DNA of 46,945 nt from Acidimicrobiales bacterium (GTDB taxonomy: Bacteria; Actinomycetota; Acidimicrobiia; Spongiisociales; ZC4RG35). How positions within the stretch are numbered: position 1 is the stretch's first letter; each line of letters starts with the position of its first letter. The stretch is from NCBI GenBank assembly GCA_024103415.1, contig JAGFIR010000137.1:1-46945 (forward strand), read 5' to 3'. Below, piece after piece: positions 15,544 through 23,878 of this stretch. A program made the position numbers and the translations under genes. Below the pieces are notes generated by a model. That model did no database searches. It was not told the origin of the DNA and saw only the letters and a list, made by a program, of their open reading frames with translations.

Positions 15544-16496
15544 TCGACACCCTGGGCTCTTTCGACGTCCGGGTGGTCAGCCTCCCGATGCGGCACCGTT
15601 TTCGGGGCATCGATCGACGTGACGTCGTGTTGCTCCGCGGGTCCTCCGGCTGGGGCGAGTTCTCACCGTTCGCGGAGTACCCCCCTGAAGTGACCCGCCG
15701 CTGGCTCGGGGCCGCACTGGAGGCGGCGACCGGAGAGTTGCCCGCTCCGGGAAGGAACGTGGTCGAGGTCAACGTCACAGTTCCCGTGGTCGACCCGGAG
15801 ACTGCCGCCCGGATCGTCCACGAATCCGGAGCGCGTACCGCCAAGGTCAAGGTGGGCGACCCGGGTCAGGGGGAGGGAGACGACCTGGCCAGGCTGGAGG
15901 CTGTGGCGGACGCGCTGGGCGAGGGTGGCCGGATCCGCGTCGACGTGAACGGCGCCTGGGATGTGGAGACGGCGGCGAGACGACTCACCGCCATGGAGCG
16001 GTTCGATCTGGAATACGCCGAACAACCCGTGGCCACCGTCGGCGAGATGGTCGAGTTGCGCCGCCGGGTGTCGGTGCCGTTGGCCGCCGACGAGCTGATC
16101 CGGCGCAGCGATGACCCTCTGGAGGTCGTGGAGAAGGGCGGAGCCGACTACATCGTGGTCAAGGTGCAACCCCTGGGTGGCGTGGCCGCCGCACTGGATC
16201 TGGCCCGCCGGGCCGGTGTGCCCGCGGTGGTCTCCTCTGCGCTCGAGACCTCGGTCGGGATGTACACCGGGTTGCTCGCGGCATCCTTGCTGGAGCGGCC
16301 GATGGCATGCGGGCTCAACACCGTCGCGATGCTCGCGGGCGACGTGACGGCCGATCCCCTGGTCGCCCGGGACGGCTGGATCGAGGTGCATCGCCCCCAA
16401 CCGGACCCTGACCTCCTGGACCGGTGGGCCGCGCCACCGGACGTGGCCGACGAGATGATCCGCCGTCTCCACGATGCGGCGCGGGCGGCCGCGTGA
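15540..16496 (+). CDS. menC: o-Succinylbenzoate synthase
   Basis: The 318-residue protein is an enolase-superfamily member with its active-site set visible: K102-V-K104 (catalytic second Lys), metal ligands D135 (VDVNGAWD), E161 (YAEQP) and D184 (AADE), and K208 (VVKVQPLGG) as the opposite base. It dehydrates SHCHC to o-succinylbenzoate in menaquinone synthesis. The start GTG overlaps the cytochrome stop and its own stop overlaps the menD start. Related N-succinyl amino acid racemases share these motifs, but the direct coupling to menD settles the role. Confidence 0.93.
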   Translation: MIDTLGSFDVRVVSLPMRHRFRGIDRRDVVLLRGSSGWGEFSPFAEYPPEVTRRWLGAALEAATGELPAPGRNVVEVNVTVPVVDPETAARIVHESGARTAKVKVGDPGQGEGDDLARLEAVADALGEGGRIRVDVNGAWDVETAARRLTAMERFDLEYAEQPVATVGEMVELRRRVSVPLAADELIRRSDDPLEVVEKGGADYIVVKVQPLGGVAAALDLARRAGVPAVVSSALETSVGMYTGLLAASLLERPMACGLNTVAMLAGDVTADPLVARDGWIEVHRPQPDPDLLDRWAAPPDVADEMIRRLHDAARAAA

Positions 16497-18157
16497 GGCC
16501 CAACCCGAGCACCGCTCTCGCCGAGGTCGTCATCGACGAGCTCGTGCGCAACGGCGTCGACCTCTTCGTGGTGTCGCCGGGGTCCCGGTCGGCGGCGCTG
16601 ACCATCGCGGCCTCGCAGCACCCCCGGGCCCGGACGGTCGTGGTCATCGACGAGCGCTCGGCTGCCTTCTGGGCGCTGGGCCGCTCCAAAGCCGGGGGAG
16701 GAGCCGCCGTGATCGGAACCTCGGGCACAGCCGTGGCCAACTGGTTCCCGGCAGTTGTCGAGGCCGACAGCTCGCTCACACCTCTAATCCTGCTGTCGGC
16801 AGATCGTCCCGCCGAGCTGCGGGGTGTCGGGGCCAACCAGACGATCGAGCAGGCCGGCCTGTTCGGCGACAAGACCCGGCTTGCTTTGGACATCCCCGCG
16901 CCGGAGTGGGACGACCAGAACGGGTGGTGGCGGGAGTTGGTCTGCCGTGCGGTGGCTGCGAGCCGGGGCTCCGACGGGCGCCCCGGTCCGGTGCAGCTCA
17001 ACGTCGCGTTCCGGGAGCCGACGGTCCCCGTCCCCGACGACGGCCGGACACGCACCGACCCCTATCCGCATTCCACGGAGGGTCGCCCCGATGGCCGGCC
17101 CTGGGTGGACCAACCCATCCCGGACACGAACGCGCCGATGGCCGACCTTCCTCCGATCGGACGCGGTCTGGTGATCGCCGGGGATGGCCGGTATGACAGG
17201 CCGGGTCTGCTCGAGGAGGCGCGTCGTCTCGGATGGCCCCTGCTGGCCACCGCGTCGTCCGGTCTGCGTGGGAACGAGGTCATCGACGTCTACCACCACA
17301 TCCTCGCCGGTCCCCTGCCCGACGAGCTCGTCCCCGAGACAGTCGTGGCGATCGGCGCCGTCGGGCCATCCGAACGGCTCGAGGATCTCGTGGCGCGTGC
17401 GCGTCACAGGGTGAGGGTCGACTCCTGGGGTCGTCACATCGATCCCCGGCGCAACGCCACGCACCGGCTCGTGGTCGACCCGGTGGCGTTCCTGTCGACG
17501 ATGGAGGCGGCGCCCGAGCCGGGCTGGGCGGAGGGATGGCGGGGCGCACAGGAAAGAGTGCGGAAAGCCGTGTCGGGAGCGGTCGAGTGGGGCACAGGTG
17601 CCGCCGTGGTCGGCGCACTGGAGGAGACCGGCATGGCCTGTCTCGTGGCCGCGTCGTCACTGCCGATCCGGGAGGTCGACGCCCACCTCCGGGGCCCGGT
17701 GCGCGTCGTCGCCAACCGCGGTGCGTCGGGCATCGATGGGATCGTCTCCACGGCACTCGGGGTGTCGACCGTCACTCCCGGGACGGTCCTGTTGACGGGC
17801 GATCTCTCTCTGTACCACGACGCCAACGGGTTCCTTTCCGAGGATGGCGTGGGCTTGGTGACGGTGGTCATCGACAACGGGGGAGGTGGCTTGTTCGACT
17901 CCCTTCCGACGGCCGCCCACGCACCTTCGTTCGAGCGGCTCTTCGTCACCCCACCTCGTAGGAAGGCGGCCGACCTCGCCCGGTTGCACGGTCTCGAGCA
18001 TCACGTGGCGGGCTCGGGCGAGCAGCTTCGGGAGATCGTCGACCGGGGCCTGACGGGAGGTTCGCGGATGTTGGTCGAGGTCCCCGTCGACCGGGTTGCG
18101 GACCTGGCCGCACGCCGGAGGCTCGACGAAGTGGCCCGGTCAGCCCTCGAGGCCTAG
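16493..18157 (+). CDS. menD: 2-succinyl-5-enolpyruvyl-6-hydroxy-3-cyclohexene-1-carboxylate synthase
   Basis: The 554-residue thiamine-diphosphate enzyme starts at a GTG that overlaps menC (GTGA). Early motifs are VSPGSRSAALTIAA and GTSGTAVANWFPAVVEA, with LSADRPAELRGVGANQTI, all MenD hallmarks. The ThDP/Mg-binding segment runs from GDLSLYHDANGFL (about 435-447) to VVIDNGGGGLFDSLP. It condenses isochorismate with 2-oxoglutarate to make SEPHCHC. Its 3' end overlaps the convergent isochorismate synthase gene by 18 nt, so the two halves of the pathway face each other. Confidence 0.95.
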   Translation: MRPNPSTALAEVVIDELVRNGVDLFVVSPGSRSAALTIAASQHPRARTVVVIDERSAAFWALGRSKAGGGAAVIGTSGTAVANWFPAVVEADSSLTPLILLSADRPAELRGVGANQTIEQAGLFGDKTRLALDIPAPEWDDQNGWWRELVCRAVAASRGSDGRPGPVQLNVAFREPTVPVPDDGRTRTDPYPHSTEGRPDGRPWVDQPIPDTNAPMADLPPIGRGLVIAGDGRYDRPGLLEEARRLGWPLLATASSGLRGNEVIDVYHHILAGPLPDELVPETVVAIGAVGPSERLEDLVARARHRVRVDSWGRHIDPRRNATHRLVVDPVAFLSTMEAAPEPGWAEGWRGAQERVRKAVSGAVEWGTGAAVVGALEETGMACLVAASSLPIREVDAHLRGPVRVVANRGASGIDGIVSTALGVSTVTPGTVLLTGDLSLYHDANGFLSEDGVGLVTVVIDNGGGGLFDSLPTAAHAPSFERLFVTPPRRKAADLARLHGLEHHVAGSGEQLREIVDRGLTGGSRMLVEVPVDRVADLAARRRLDEVARSALEA

Positions 18158-19135
18158 CGCCGAGAGCATCGGCCGGAGCTTGAGCTCCGTCTCCTTCCAT
18201 TCCCGGTCCCGGTCCGACCCGAGCAACAGCCCACCGCCCGCGTGGAGGACGATCTCGTTTCCCTCGATGTGCCCGCAGCGCAGGGCGATGGCGAACTCGC
18301 CGTTGCCGTCTCGGTCGAACCAGCCCACCGGACCGCAATACAGGCCACGCGGCTCCTCCAGACGACGAATCAGCCGCACCGCCGCGTCGCGAGGCGTTCC
18401 CGCCACCGCCGCAGTCGGATGGATGGCGGCGAGGACGTCGAGGACGGTGAAACCCTCCTGGAGACGTCCCTCGAACCAGGTCCCCACGTGCGTGAGGCCT
18501 CCGAACCGGTGCAGGTCCCTGCTCGTTGCCAGGCCCAGGGTGATCGGGGCGAGAGCCTCGGTCACCGAGTCGGCCGTGTGCTGGTGCTCCGACGCGATCT
18601 TCTCGCCGACGAGGCCATGCTCGGTCGCCGCGGTCCCCGCCAGGGCCAGTGACTGGACCCTGTCGCCATCCACCCGGACGAGGAGCTCGGGGCTCGCCCC
18701 TACGAAGCCATCGAGCAGGAAGCAGTAGGTGTCGGGATTGGCGTCGACCAATGTGCGCCACACCGAGGCGGGCTCCAGGTTCGTCTCGAATCGGCCCACC
18801 GCCCGGCGGGCCAGGACGACCTTCTCCACCTCGCCGGATCCCAGCGCGGCCAGTGCGTCGTCGAAGCCGGACCACCAACGCTTCCGCCCGTCATCGACGA
18901 TTCGTCCCGGTGGGGGTGGGGTGCGGTCGGGGTAGGGGGCCTCGGTGCCGGGGATCATGACCACAGACCCGGGTTCATCGACGTCGAAGGTGAAGGCGGC
19001 CAGCGCCATCGGTTGGTCTCCGGAGCGGAGGATCTCCAGGGCGCGCCGATACCGGTCGGGACCGGTGCCGGGATCGTGTGATTCGCCTTCCTCGATGGTG
19101 ATGCGGGTGGTCGGGGACGACCAGGCGGCCCTCAT
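18140..19135 (-). CDS. menF: Isochorismate synthase
   Basis: This encodes 331 residues from an ATG overlapping the murI stop (ATGA). The chorismate-binding domain carries EVEKVVLARRAVGRF with the base Lys, LLDGFVGASPELLVRV, LALAGTAATEHG, EKIASEHQHTADSV with the metal Glu/His pair, HPTAAVAGTPRDAAV and the end segment LHAGGGLLLGSDRDREWKETE. It converts chorismate to isochorismate, the first step of menaquinone synthesis. A salicylate-type or siderophore isochorismate synthase (EntC) shares the domain, but the adjacent menD and menC favour the menaquinone role. Downstream of murI in the same transcript. Confidence 0.9.
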   Translation of the reverse strand: MRAAWSSPTTRITIEEGESHDPGTGPDRYRRALEILRSGDQPMALAAFTFDVDEPGSVVMIPGTEAPYPDRTPPPPGRIVDDGRKRWWSGFDDALAALGSGEVEKVVLARRAVGRFETNLEPASVWRTLVDANPDTYCFLLDGFVGASPELLVRVDGDRVQSLALAGTAATEHGLVGEKIASEHQHTADSVTEALAPITLGLATSRDLHRFGGLTHVGTWFEGRLQEGFTVLDVLAAIHPTAAVAGTPRDAAVRLIRRLEEPRGLYCGPVGWFDRDGNGEFAIALRCGHIEGNEIVLHAGGGLLLGSDRDREWKETELKLRPMLSALGLEG

Positions 19136-19896
19136 GGATACGGGACGATATCCGCATTGGTCCAGGGACCCATCCGGGTCACCAGTCCGGCGAACTCGTC
19201 GAGGTCGCCCGAGGCCGCCAGGGTGACACGGCCTTCGCCGGCACCGTCGCGGGAGACACGGGCGGTCTGGCGGGCGACCGCCGGCGCCGGGTCGATGACG
19301 TCCACTCCGTCTCCGGCGAGTCGGGCGATGGTGGGTGCCAGGAACGAGAAGTGGGTGCAGCCGAGCACCAGGGTGTCCGCTCCGGCGTCGATTGCCTCGG
19401 AGATCGCGGGGCCCACGACTGCCTCGGCCTGTGGCCCCTCGAAGACACCGCTCTCTACAAGTTCCACCCACCGCGGGCAGGCCCTGGTGATCACCTGCTT
19501 GTCCTCCGCCCAACGGTGGACGGTGGTGTCGAAGAGACGCCCCTGGAAGGTGGCGGCGGTGGCGAAGACGGCAATGACCCCGGTGCCCGTTCGCTCGGCT
19601 GCGGGCTTGACGGCCGGCTCCATTCCGACGATTGGCACGTCGGGATGGGTCTCGCGCATGTCGTCGAGGGCGGCCGCGGAGGCGGTGTTGCAGGCCACGA
19701 CCACCGTCCCGGCGCCGTGGTCGAGGAGCCAGTCGGTGATCTCGAGGGAGAAGTCGCGGACCTCCTCGAGGCTGCGGGTCCCGTATGGGGCGCGCTTGCG
19801 GTCGGCGACGTAGAGGAGGTCTGCCGATGGCGAGGCGCGTCGTATCTCGGCGAGAACCGAGAGGCCGCCCAAACCGGAGTCGAACACGCCGATCAC
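19132..19896 (-). CDS. murI: Glutamate racemase
   Basis: The 254-residue protein begins at GTG with IGVFDSGLGGLSVL, the substrate-binding loop. The two catalytic cysteines are Cys69 (VVACNTASA) and Cys180 (LVLGCTHF), in the usual asymmetric pair; ADRKRAPYGTRS and EPAVKPA are also conserved. It makes D-glutamate for peptidoglycan. The GTG start is forced because the nearby upstream ATG runs into a stop. The gene is coupled to the isochorismate synthase gene and is divergent from the SDR gene at 19949. Confidence 0.94.
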   Translation of the reverse strand: MIGVFDSGLGGLSVLAEIRRASPSADLLYVADRKRAPYGTRSLEEVRDFSLEITDWLLDHGAGTVVVACNTASAAALDDMRETHPDVPIVGMEPAVKPAAERTGTGVIAVFATAATFQGRLFDTTVHRWAEDKQVITRACPRWVELVESGVFEGPQAEAVVGPAISEAIDAGADTLVLGCTHFSFLAPTIARLAGDGVDVIDPAPAVARQTARVSRDGAGEGRVTLAASGDLDEFAGLVTRMGPWTNADIVPYP

Positions 19897-19933
19897 GGCA
19901 ACATGAGTAGCACCTGGCCGCGCCTAACGCTGG

Positions 19934-19939
19934 TAGCGT
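19934..19939 (+). promoter_or_regulatory. -10 box TAGCGT for SDR gene
   Basis: TAGCGT ends 9 nt before the ATG at 19949, preceded by TGG. No ribosome site lies between, so a short or absent leader is expected. Confidence 0.4.
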
Positions 19940-19948
19940 CGCCGTCCG

Positions 19949-20719
19949 ATGGATCTCAACGGGAAAACTGCAATCGTGACCGGCGGCGTGTCGGGTCTCG
20001 GCAATGGCGCCGCCCGGCGGCTCATGGCACACGGAGCGCGGGTCGCCATGTTCGACGTCAACCGGGACAAGGGGCTCGCGGCCGAGCAGGAGATGGGCGA
20101 CAACGCCCGCTTCTTCGAGGTGGACGTCACCGATCCCGAGGCGGTGGCCGCGGCCGTTGCCGCCGTCGCCGAGCTGTGGGGAGGGGTCCACGTCCTGGTC
20201 AACGCGGCAGGCATCGCCCCGGCGATGCGTGTGGTGTCACGGGATGGGTCCCTGTTCGACCTCGACCTCTTCAAGACGGTGATCTCGATCAACCTGATCG
20301 GGATGTTCGACGTCATTCGCAACGTCGCCGGGGTCATGGCGCGCAACGAGCCCGACGACGGTGGTGAGCGGGGCGTGATCGTGAACGTGGCTTCGATCGC
20401 AGCCTTCGACGGACAGATCGGCCAGGCCGCCTACTCGGCGTCCAAGGGCGGCGTGGTGGGGATGACCCTGCCCATCGCCAGGGACCTCGGCCCGCTCGGG
20501 ATCCGGGTGATGACCATCGCCCCGGGGATCATGGACACGCCCTTGCTGGACGCCGCGCCCCCGGAGCTCAAAGAGGCCCTGGGAAAGATCCAGGTGTTCC
20601 CGCAGCGTCTGGGCACGGCGGAAGAGTTCGCCCACCTGGTCCACACGATCGTCGAGAACCAGATGCTCAACGGCGAGGTGATCCGTCTCGACGCGGGCGC
20701 CCGCATGCCGCCGAAGTAG
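19949..20719 (+). CDS. SDR oxidoreductase, 3-hydroxyacyl-CoA dehydrogenase type 2-like
   Basis: The 256-residue classical short-chain dehydrogenase has the TGGVSGLGNGAAR cofactor loop (residues 11-23), a D36 after the second strand that favours NAD(H), NAAG at 86-89, and the catalytic Ser149, Tyr162 and Lys166 (YSASK). The sequence after the active site (APGIMDTPLL, FPQRLGTAEEFAHLV, LNGEVIRLDAGARMPPK) closely follows the HSD17B10/3-hydroxyacyl-CoA dehydrogenase type 2 pattern. It probably oxidises short or branched 3-hydroxyacyl-CoA in beta-oxidation. It is convergent with the acyl-CoA ligase gene, 50 nt away. Confidence 0.88.
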   Translation: MDLNGKTAIVTGGVSGLGNGAARRLMAHGARVAMFDVNRDKGLAAEQEMGDNARFFEVDVTDPEAVAAAVAAVAELWGGVHVLVNAAGIAPAMRVVSRDGSLFDLDLFKTVISINLIGMFDVIRNVAGVMARNEPDDGGERGVIVNVASIAAFDGQIGQAAYSASKGGVVGMTLPIARDLGPLGIRVMTIAPGIMDTPLLDAAPPELKEALGKIQVFPQRLGTAEEFAHLVHTIVENQMLNGEVIRLDAGARMPPK

Positions 20720-20769
20720 GCCATCGGCAGTCCCCGGCCGATCCGCGGGGGTAGAGATGCGAGCCCGGG

Positions 20770-22698
20770 TCATCGGAGATGCTGCAGCGAATCCGGATTC
20801 TCCAGACTGGAGACGTCGCCCGGGTCCTCGCCCAGCGCCACCGCCCGTACCACGCGGCGCATGATCTTCTGCGACCTCGTGCGCGGGAGATCCGGGACGA
20901 ACACGACTCGATTGGGCCGAAACGCCTTCCCCAGGGATGACGCCACGGCGTCGGACACCTTCGTCTCCAGGCCGGGTCCGGGCTCGACACCGGGAGCAGG
21001 AACGACGAACAGCGCGACCGTCTCGCCTTTGATGGTGTCGGGCACGCCGACGGCCGCCGCCATCGTCACCTCGTCCAGGGCCACGGCCGCCGACTCGATC
21101 TCGGCCGGCCCCACCCGCTTGCCGGCGATGTTGAGAGTGTCATCCGATCGGCCGTGGAGATACCAGAAGCCGTCCTCGTCGACCGAGGCCCAGTCGCCGT
21201 GCACCCAGATCCCCGGGTAACGCGACCAGTAGGTCTCCAGGTAACGCTCGGGCTCACCCCAGAACCCGCGGGTCATCGCGGGCCATGAGTCCTCGATCAC
21301 CAGCTCGCCGACCTCGCCACGAACCGGCTTGCCCTCGGGGTCGTAGACGTTGGCGGCGACGCCGAAAGACGGCCTGCCCAGTGACGTCGGCTTGATCCCC
21401 TGGAGCAGGTTCACCGAGAGGATGCAGGCGCCGATCTCGGTTCCCCCCGACAGATTGACGATCGGGATTCGCTCCTCCCCGACGTCGCGGAACAGCCACC
21501 ACCAGGGCTCGGGGTTCCATGGCTCGCCCGTCGATCCGAATGCCCGGAGACGGGTCAGATCGTGCTTCTTCGCCTGCTCCGCGCCGTGGGGCTGCAAGGC
21601 CCGGATGAGGGTGGGGGAGATCCCGAGATGGGTCACACCCAACTCGGAGGTCACCTGCCAGAGCCGGTCCGGGCCCGGATGGTCCGGAGCGCCGTCGTAG
21701 GTGGCGATGGACGCCCCGTTGGCCAGGCCGGCGACGACGGTCCATGGCCCCATGATCCACCCCATGTCCGTGACCCACATCAGCGTGTCACCGGGTTGCA
21801 CCTCCATCTGGAAGGCGCCCTCGGCCGCGAGTTTCACCGTGAGCCCTGCCTGGACGTGTACCGATCCCTTGGGCCGCCCGGTGGTGCCGGAGGTGTAGGC
21901 GATCATCACGGGATCCTCCGACCACGTGGCAGATGGGCCGAGGGGCTCCGACCCGGGCACCCGCTCGTGCCACCAGTGGTCTCTGCCATGCGTCATCGGT
22001 GTGTCGTGACCGGGCAGGTAGTCGACCACCAGCAGTGATGCGTCGCACGAGGCGATCCGGAGCGCCTCGTCGGCGACCGGCTTCATGGCAACGGGCCGGC
22101 CGCGGCGCTGGAAGGCGTTGGCGCACACGACGATCTTCGGGCTCGGGTCGATGAGCCGGTTGGCGACGGCGTCGGCCCCGTAGCCGGAGAAGACGGGGAT
22201 GAAGATCCCACCGATCCGGGCGATGGCGAGCATCGCGGCCACCGCTTCGAGTGACATCGGGAGGTACACGGCGACGGCATCCCCTCTTCTCACCCCGAGA
22301 TCGACGAGGGCGCCGGCCAGCCTGGAGACGAGGTCGCGCAACTCACCGAACGTGGCGACGTTGACGTCGCCCGACTCCCGGAGCGACTTCACGGCCACCC
22401 GGTCGGGAGCCTCGTCGGCCCAGCGATCGACACAGGCGCGGGAGAGGTTGAACCTCCCGTCGACGAACCATGTGGTCCACTCCACACCGCGGGAGGTGTC
22501 GCGGATCACGGTGGGCTCCCGATCGAAGGGGAGCCCGAGGAATCGGATGACCTCCCTCCAGAACCACTCGGGGTCCTCGACGGAGCGGACGCCCAGTTCC
22601 TCGAGGTCGGACAGCCCGTGCTCGGCCATGAATCTGGCCGTGTTCGTCGATGCCGCCCGCTCCGGGTCGGGCCGCCACACGACGTCGAACTTCTCCAT
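20770..22698 (-). CDS. Acetyl-CoA-synthetase-like acyl-CoA ligase
   Basis: The 642-residue adenylate-forming enzyme has an N-terminal ACAS-type cap (WRPDPERA, WFWREVIRFLGLPFD), the AMP-binding P-loop YTSGTTGRPKGS near residue 267, GSTGEPWNPEPW, NLSGGTEIG (A5) and the hinge region WYLHGRSDDTLNIAGKRVGPAE. The C-terminal Lys motif RTRSQKIMRR supplies the catalytic Lys of the thioester step. It activates a carboxylic acid, acetate-sized to short-chain by resemblance, to its CoA ester. Acetoacetyl-CoA or propionyl-CoA synthetase activity is possible. It is divergent from the AI-2E gene with back-to-back -10 boxes. Confidence 0.88.
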   Translation of the reverse strand: MEKFDVVWRPDPERAASTNTARFMAEHGLSDLEELGVRSVEDPEWFWREVIRFLGLPFDREPTVIRDTSRGVEWTTWFVDGRFNLSRACVDRWADEAPDRVAVKSLRESGDVNVATFGELRDLVSRLAGALVDLGVRRGDAVAVYLPMSLEAVAAMLAIARIGGIFIPVFSGYGADAVANRLIDPSPKIVVCANAFQRRGRPVAMKPVADEALRIASCDASLLVVDYLPGHDTPMTHGRDHWWHERVPGSEPLGPSATWSEDPVMIAYTSGTTGRPKGSVHVQAGLTVKLAAEGAFQMEVQPGDTLMWVTDMGWIMGPWTVVAGLANGASIATYDGAPDHPGPDRLWQVTSELGVTHLGISPTLIRALQPHGAEQAKKHDLTRLRAFGSTGEPWNPEPWWWLFRDVGEERIPIVNLSGGTEIGACILSVNLLQGIKPTSLGRPSFGVAANVYDPEGKPVRGEVGELVIEDSWPAMTRGFWGEPERYLETYWSRYPGIWVHGDWASVDEDGFWYLHGRSDDTLNIAGKRVGPAEIESAAVALDEVTMAAAVGVPDTIKGETVALFVVPAPGVEPGPGLETKVSDAVASSLGKAFRPNRVVFVPDLPRTRSQKIMRRVVRAVALGEDPGDVSSLENPDSLQHLR

Positions 22699-22707
22699 CT
22701 ACTGCTG

Positions 22708-22713
22708 AGAGTA
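22708..22713 (-). promoter_or_regulatory. -10 box TACTCT for acyl-CoA ligase
   Basis: Minus-strand TACTCT ends 9 nt before the ATG at 22698 without a Shine-Dalgarno in the spacer. Confidence 0.45.
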
Positions 22714-22744
22714 TCGAAAGACGCGCACGGGGTCGGCGGTCACG

Positions 22745-22750
22745 TAGCCT
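22745..22750 (+). promoter_or_regulatory. -10 box TAGCCT for AI-2E transporter operon
   Basis: TAGCCT ends 9 nt before the ATG at 22760 and would drive the tightly linked genes that follow. Confidence 0.45.
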
Positions 22751-22759
22751 GGCGCCGCG

Positions 22760-23878
22760 ATGACACCGGCCGAACGAGCGGAGATGCGCAGGTTCCGCAA
22801 CCGGACCCTCGTGGTCGCCGGTGTGCTGCTCGGCGTCGCGGCTGTCCTCTGGCTCGTGTGGCGTCTCTCCAACCTGATCTTCATGGTCTTTGTGGCGCTG
22901 TTCGTGACCATCGCATTCGAGCCCGCGGTGCATTGGCTGGAAAAGAAGGGTTGGAAGCGCGGACTGGCTGCCTTCGCCGTGCTCGTCGGCGTCGTCGTGC
23001 TCGCCGTGGGGTTCCTGGCCGCCCTCGCCCCGTTGTTCATCGCCCAGGTGCAGGAGCTCATCGAGAAGCTGCCGACCATGATCGAATCCTTCGCCACGTG
23101 GCTCAACGAGCAGTTCGGGCTCGACATCTCGGTCGACCCCGAGAAACTCGCCGAGGATCTGGGAGGCTCCCTGCAGCAGATCGGCGGTGGGCTGGCGGGT
23201 GGTGTGTTCGCCTTCCTGGGCTCGGTGGGGAACTTCTTCCTGTTCACGACCACGACCGCCCTGTTCGCCTTCTTCATGCTCGCCGAACTGCCACAGATGC
23301 AACGGACCGTCCTCTCGCTGATGCCCCAGCAGCGGCAACTGAGGGCGCTGGACATCTGGGACGTCGCGGTGGAGAAGATGGGGGGCTACATCTACTCCCG
23401 GATGGTTCTGGCGGTCATCGGTGGTGTCGTCTCCGCCGCCGCCCTCCAGCTCCTCGGTGTCCCCTTTGCCCCCGCACTCGGCGCCTGGGTGGGCATCCTC
23501 AGCCAGTTCGTTCCGGTGGTGGGGACCTATCTGGCGATGATCCTCCCGATCATCGTCGCCCTGACCTTCAACGACATGCAGACGGTGATCTGGATCGTCG
23601 TCATCTTCGTCGTGTACCAGCAGGTGGAGAACTTCGTGGTCGGGCCGTGGATCACCAAGCGGACCATGGAGATCCACCCGGCGATCACCGTGGGGGCCAT
23701 CCTCGCGGGCGGGTACCTGCTCGGGGGTGTCGGTGTCATCCTGGCCCTTCCCGTGGCGGGCATCGTGCAGGCGATCATCGGGGAGTACCGCAAGACCCAT
23801 GACGTCGTCCTCGACGACGACGAGATCATGGCCGCCGGGGAAGAGGAGATGGAGTCCCCGGACCAATCCCCGGATTGA
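22760..23878 (+). CDS. AI-2E (PerM) family membrane transporter
   Basis: The 372-residue membrane protein has about eight hydrophobic segments. The family layout is clear: two N-terminal helices (LVVAGVLLGVAAVLWLVW, LIFMVFVALFVTIAFEPAVHWL), one near 70, a central soluble amphipathic stretch (EKLPTMIESFATWL), then helices with FFLFTTTTALFAFFMLAELP, GVPFAPALGAWVGILSQFVPVVGTYLA and the conserved QQVENFVVGPWITKRTM near the end. Members export small molecules or ions; the name comes from one proposed autoinducer-2 exporter and does not define the substrate. Its TGA overlaps the TTG start of the next gene. Confidence 0.92.
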   Translation: MTPAERAEMRRFRNRTLVVAGVLLGVAAVLWLVWRLSNLIFMVFVALFVTIAFEPAVHWLEKKGWKRGLAAFAVLVGVVVLAVGFLAALAPLFIAQVQELIEKLPTMIESFATWLNEQFGLDISVDPEKLAEDLGGSLQQIGGGLAGGVFAFLGSVGNFFLFTTTTALFAFFMLAELPQMQRTVLSLMPQQRQLRALDIWDVAVEKMGGYIYSRMVLAVIGGVVSAAALQLLGVPFAPALGAWVGILSQFVPVVGTYLAMILPIIVALTFNDMQTVIWIVVIFVVYQQVENFVVGPWITKRTMEIHPAITVGAILAGGYLLGGVGVILALPVAGIVQAIIGEYRKTHDVVLDDDEIMAAGEEEMESPDQSPD

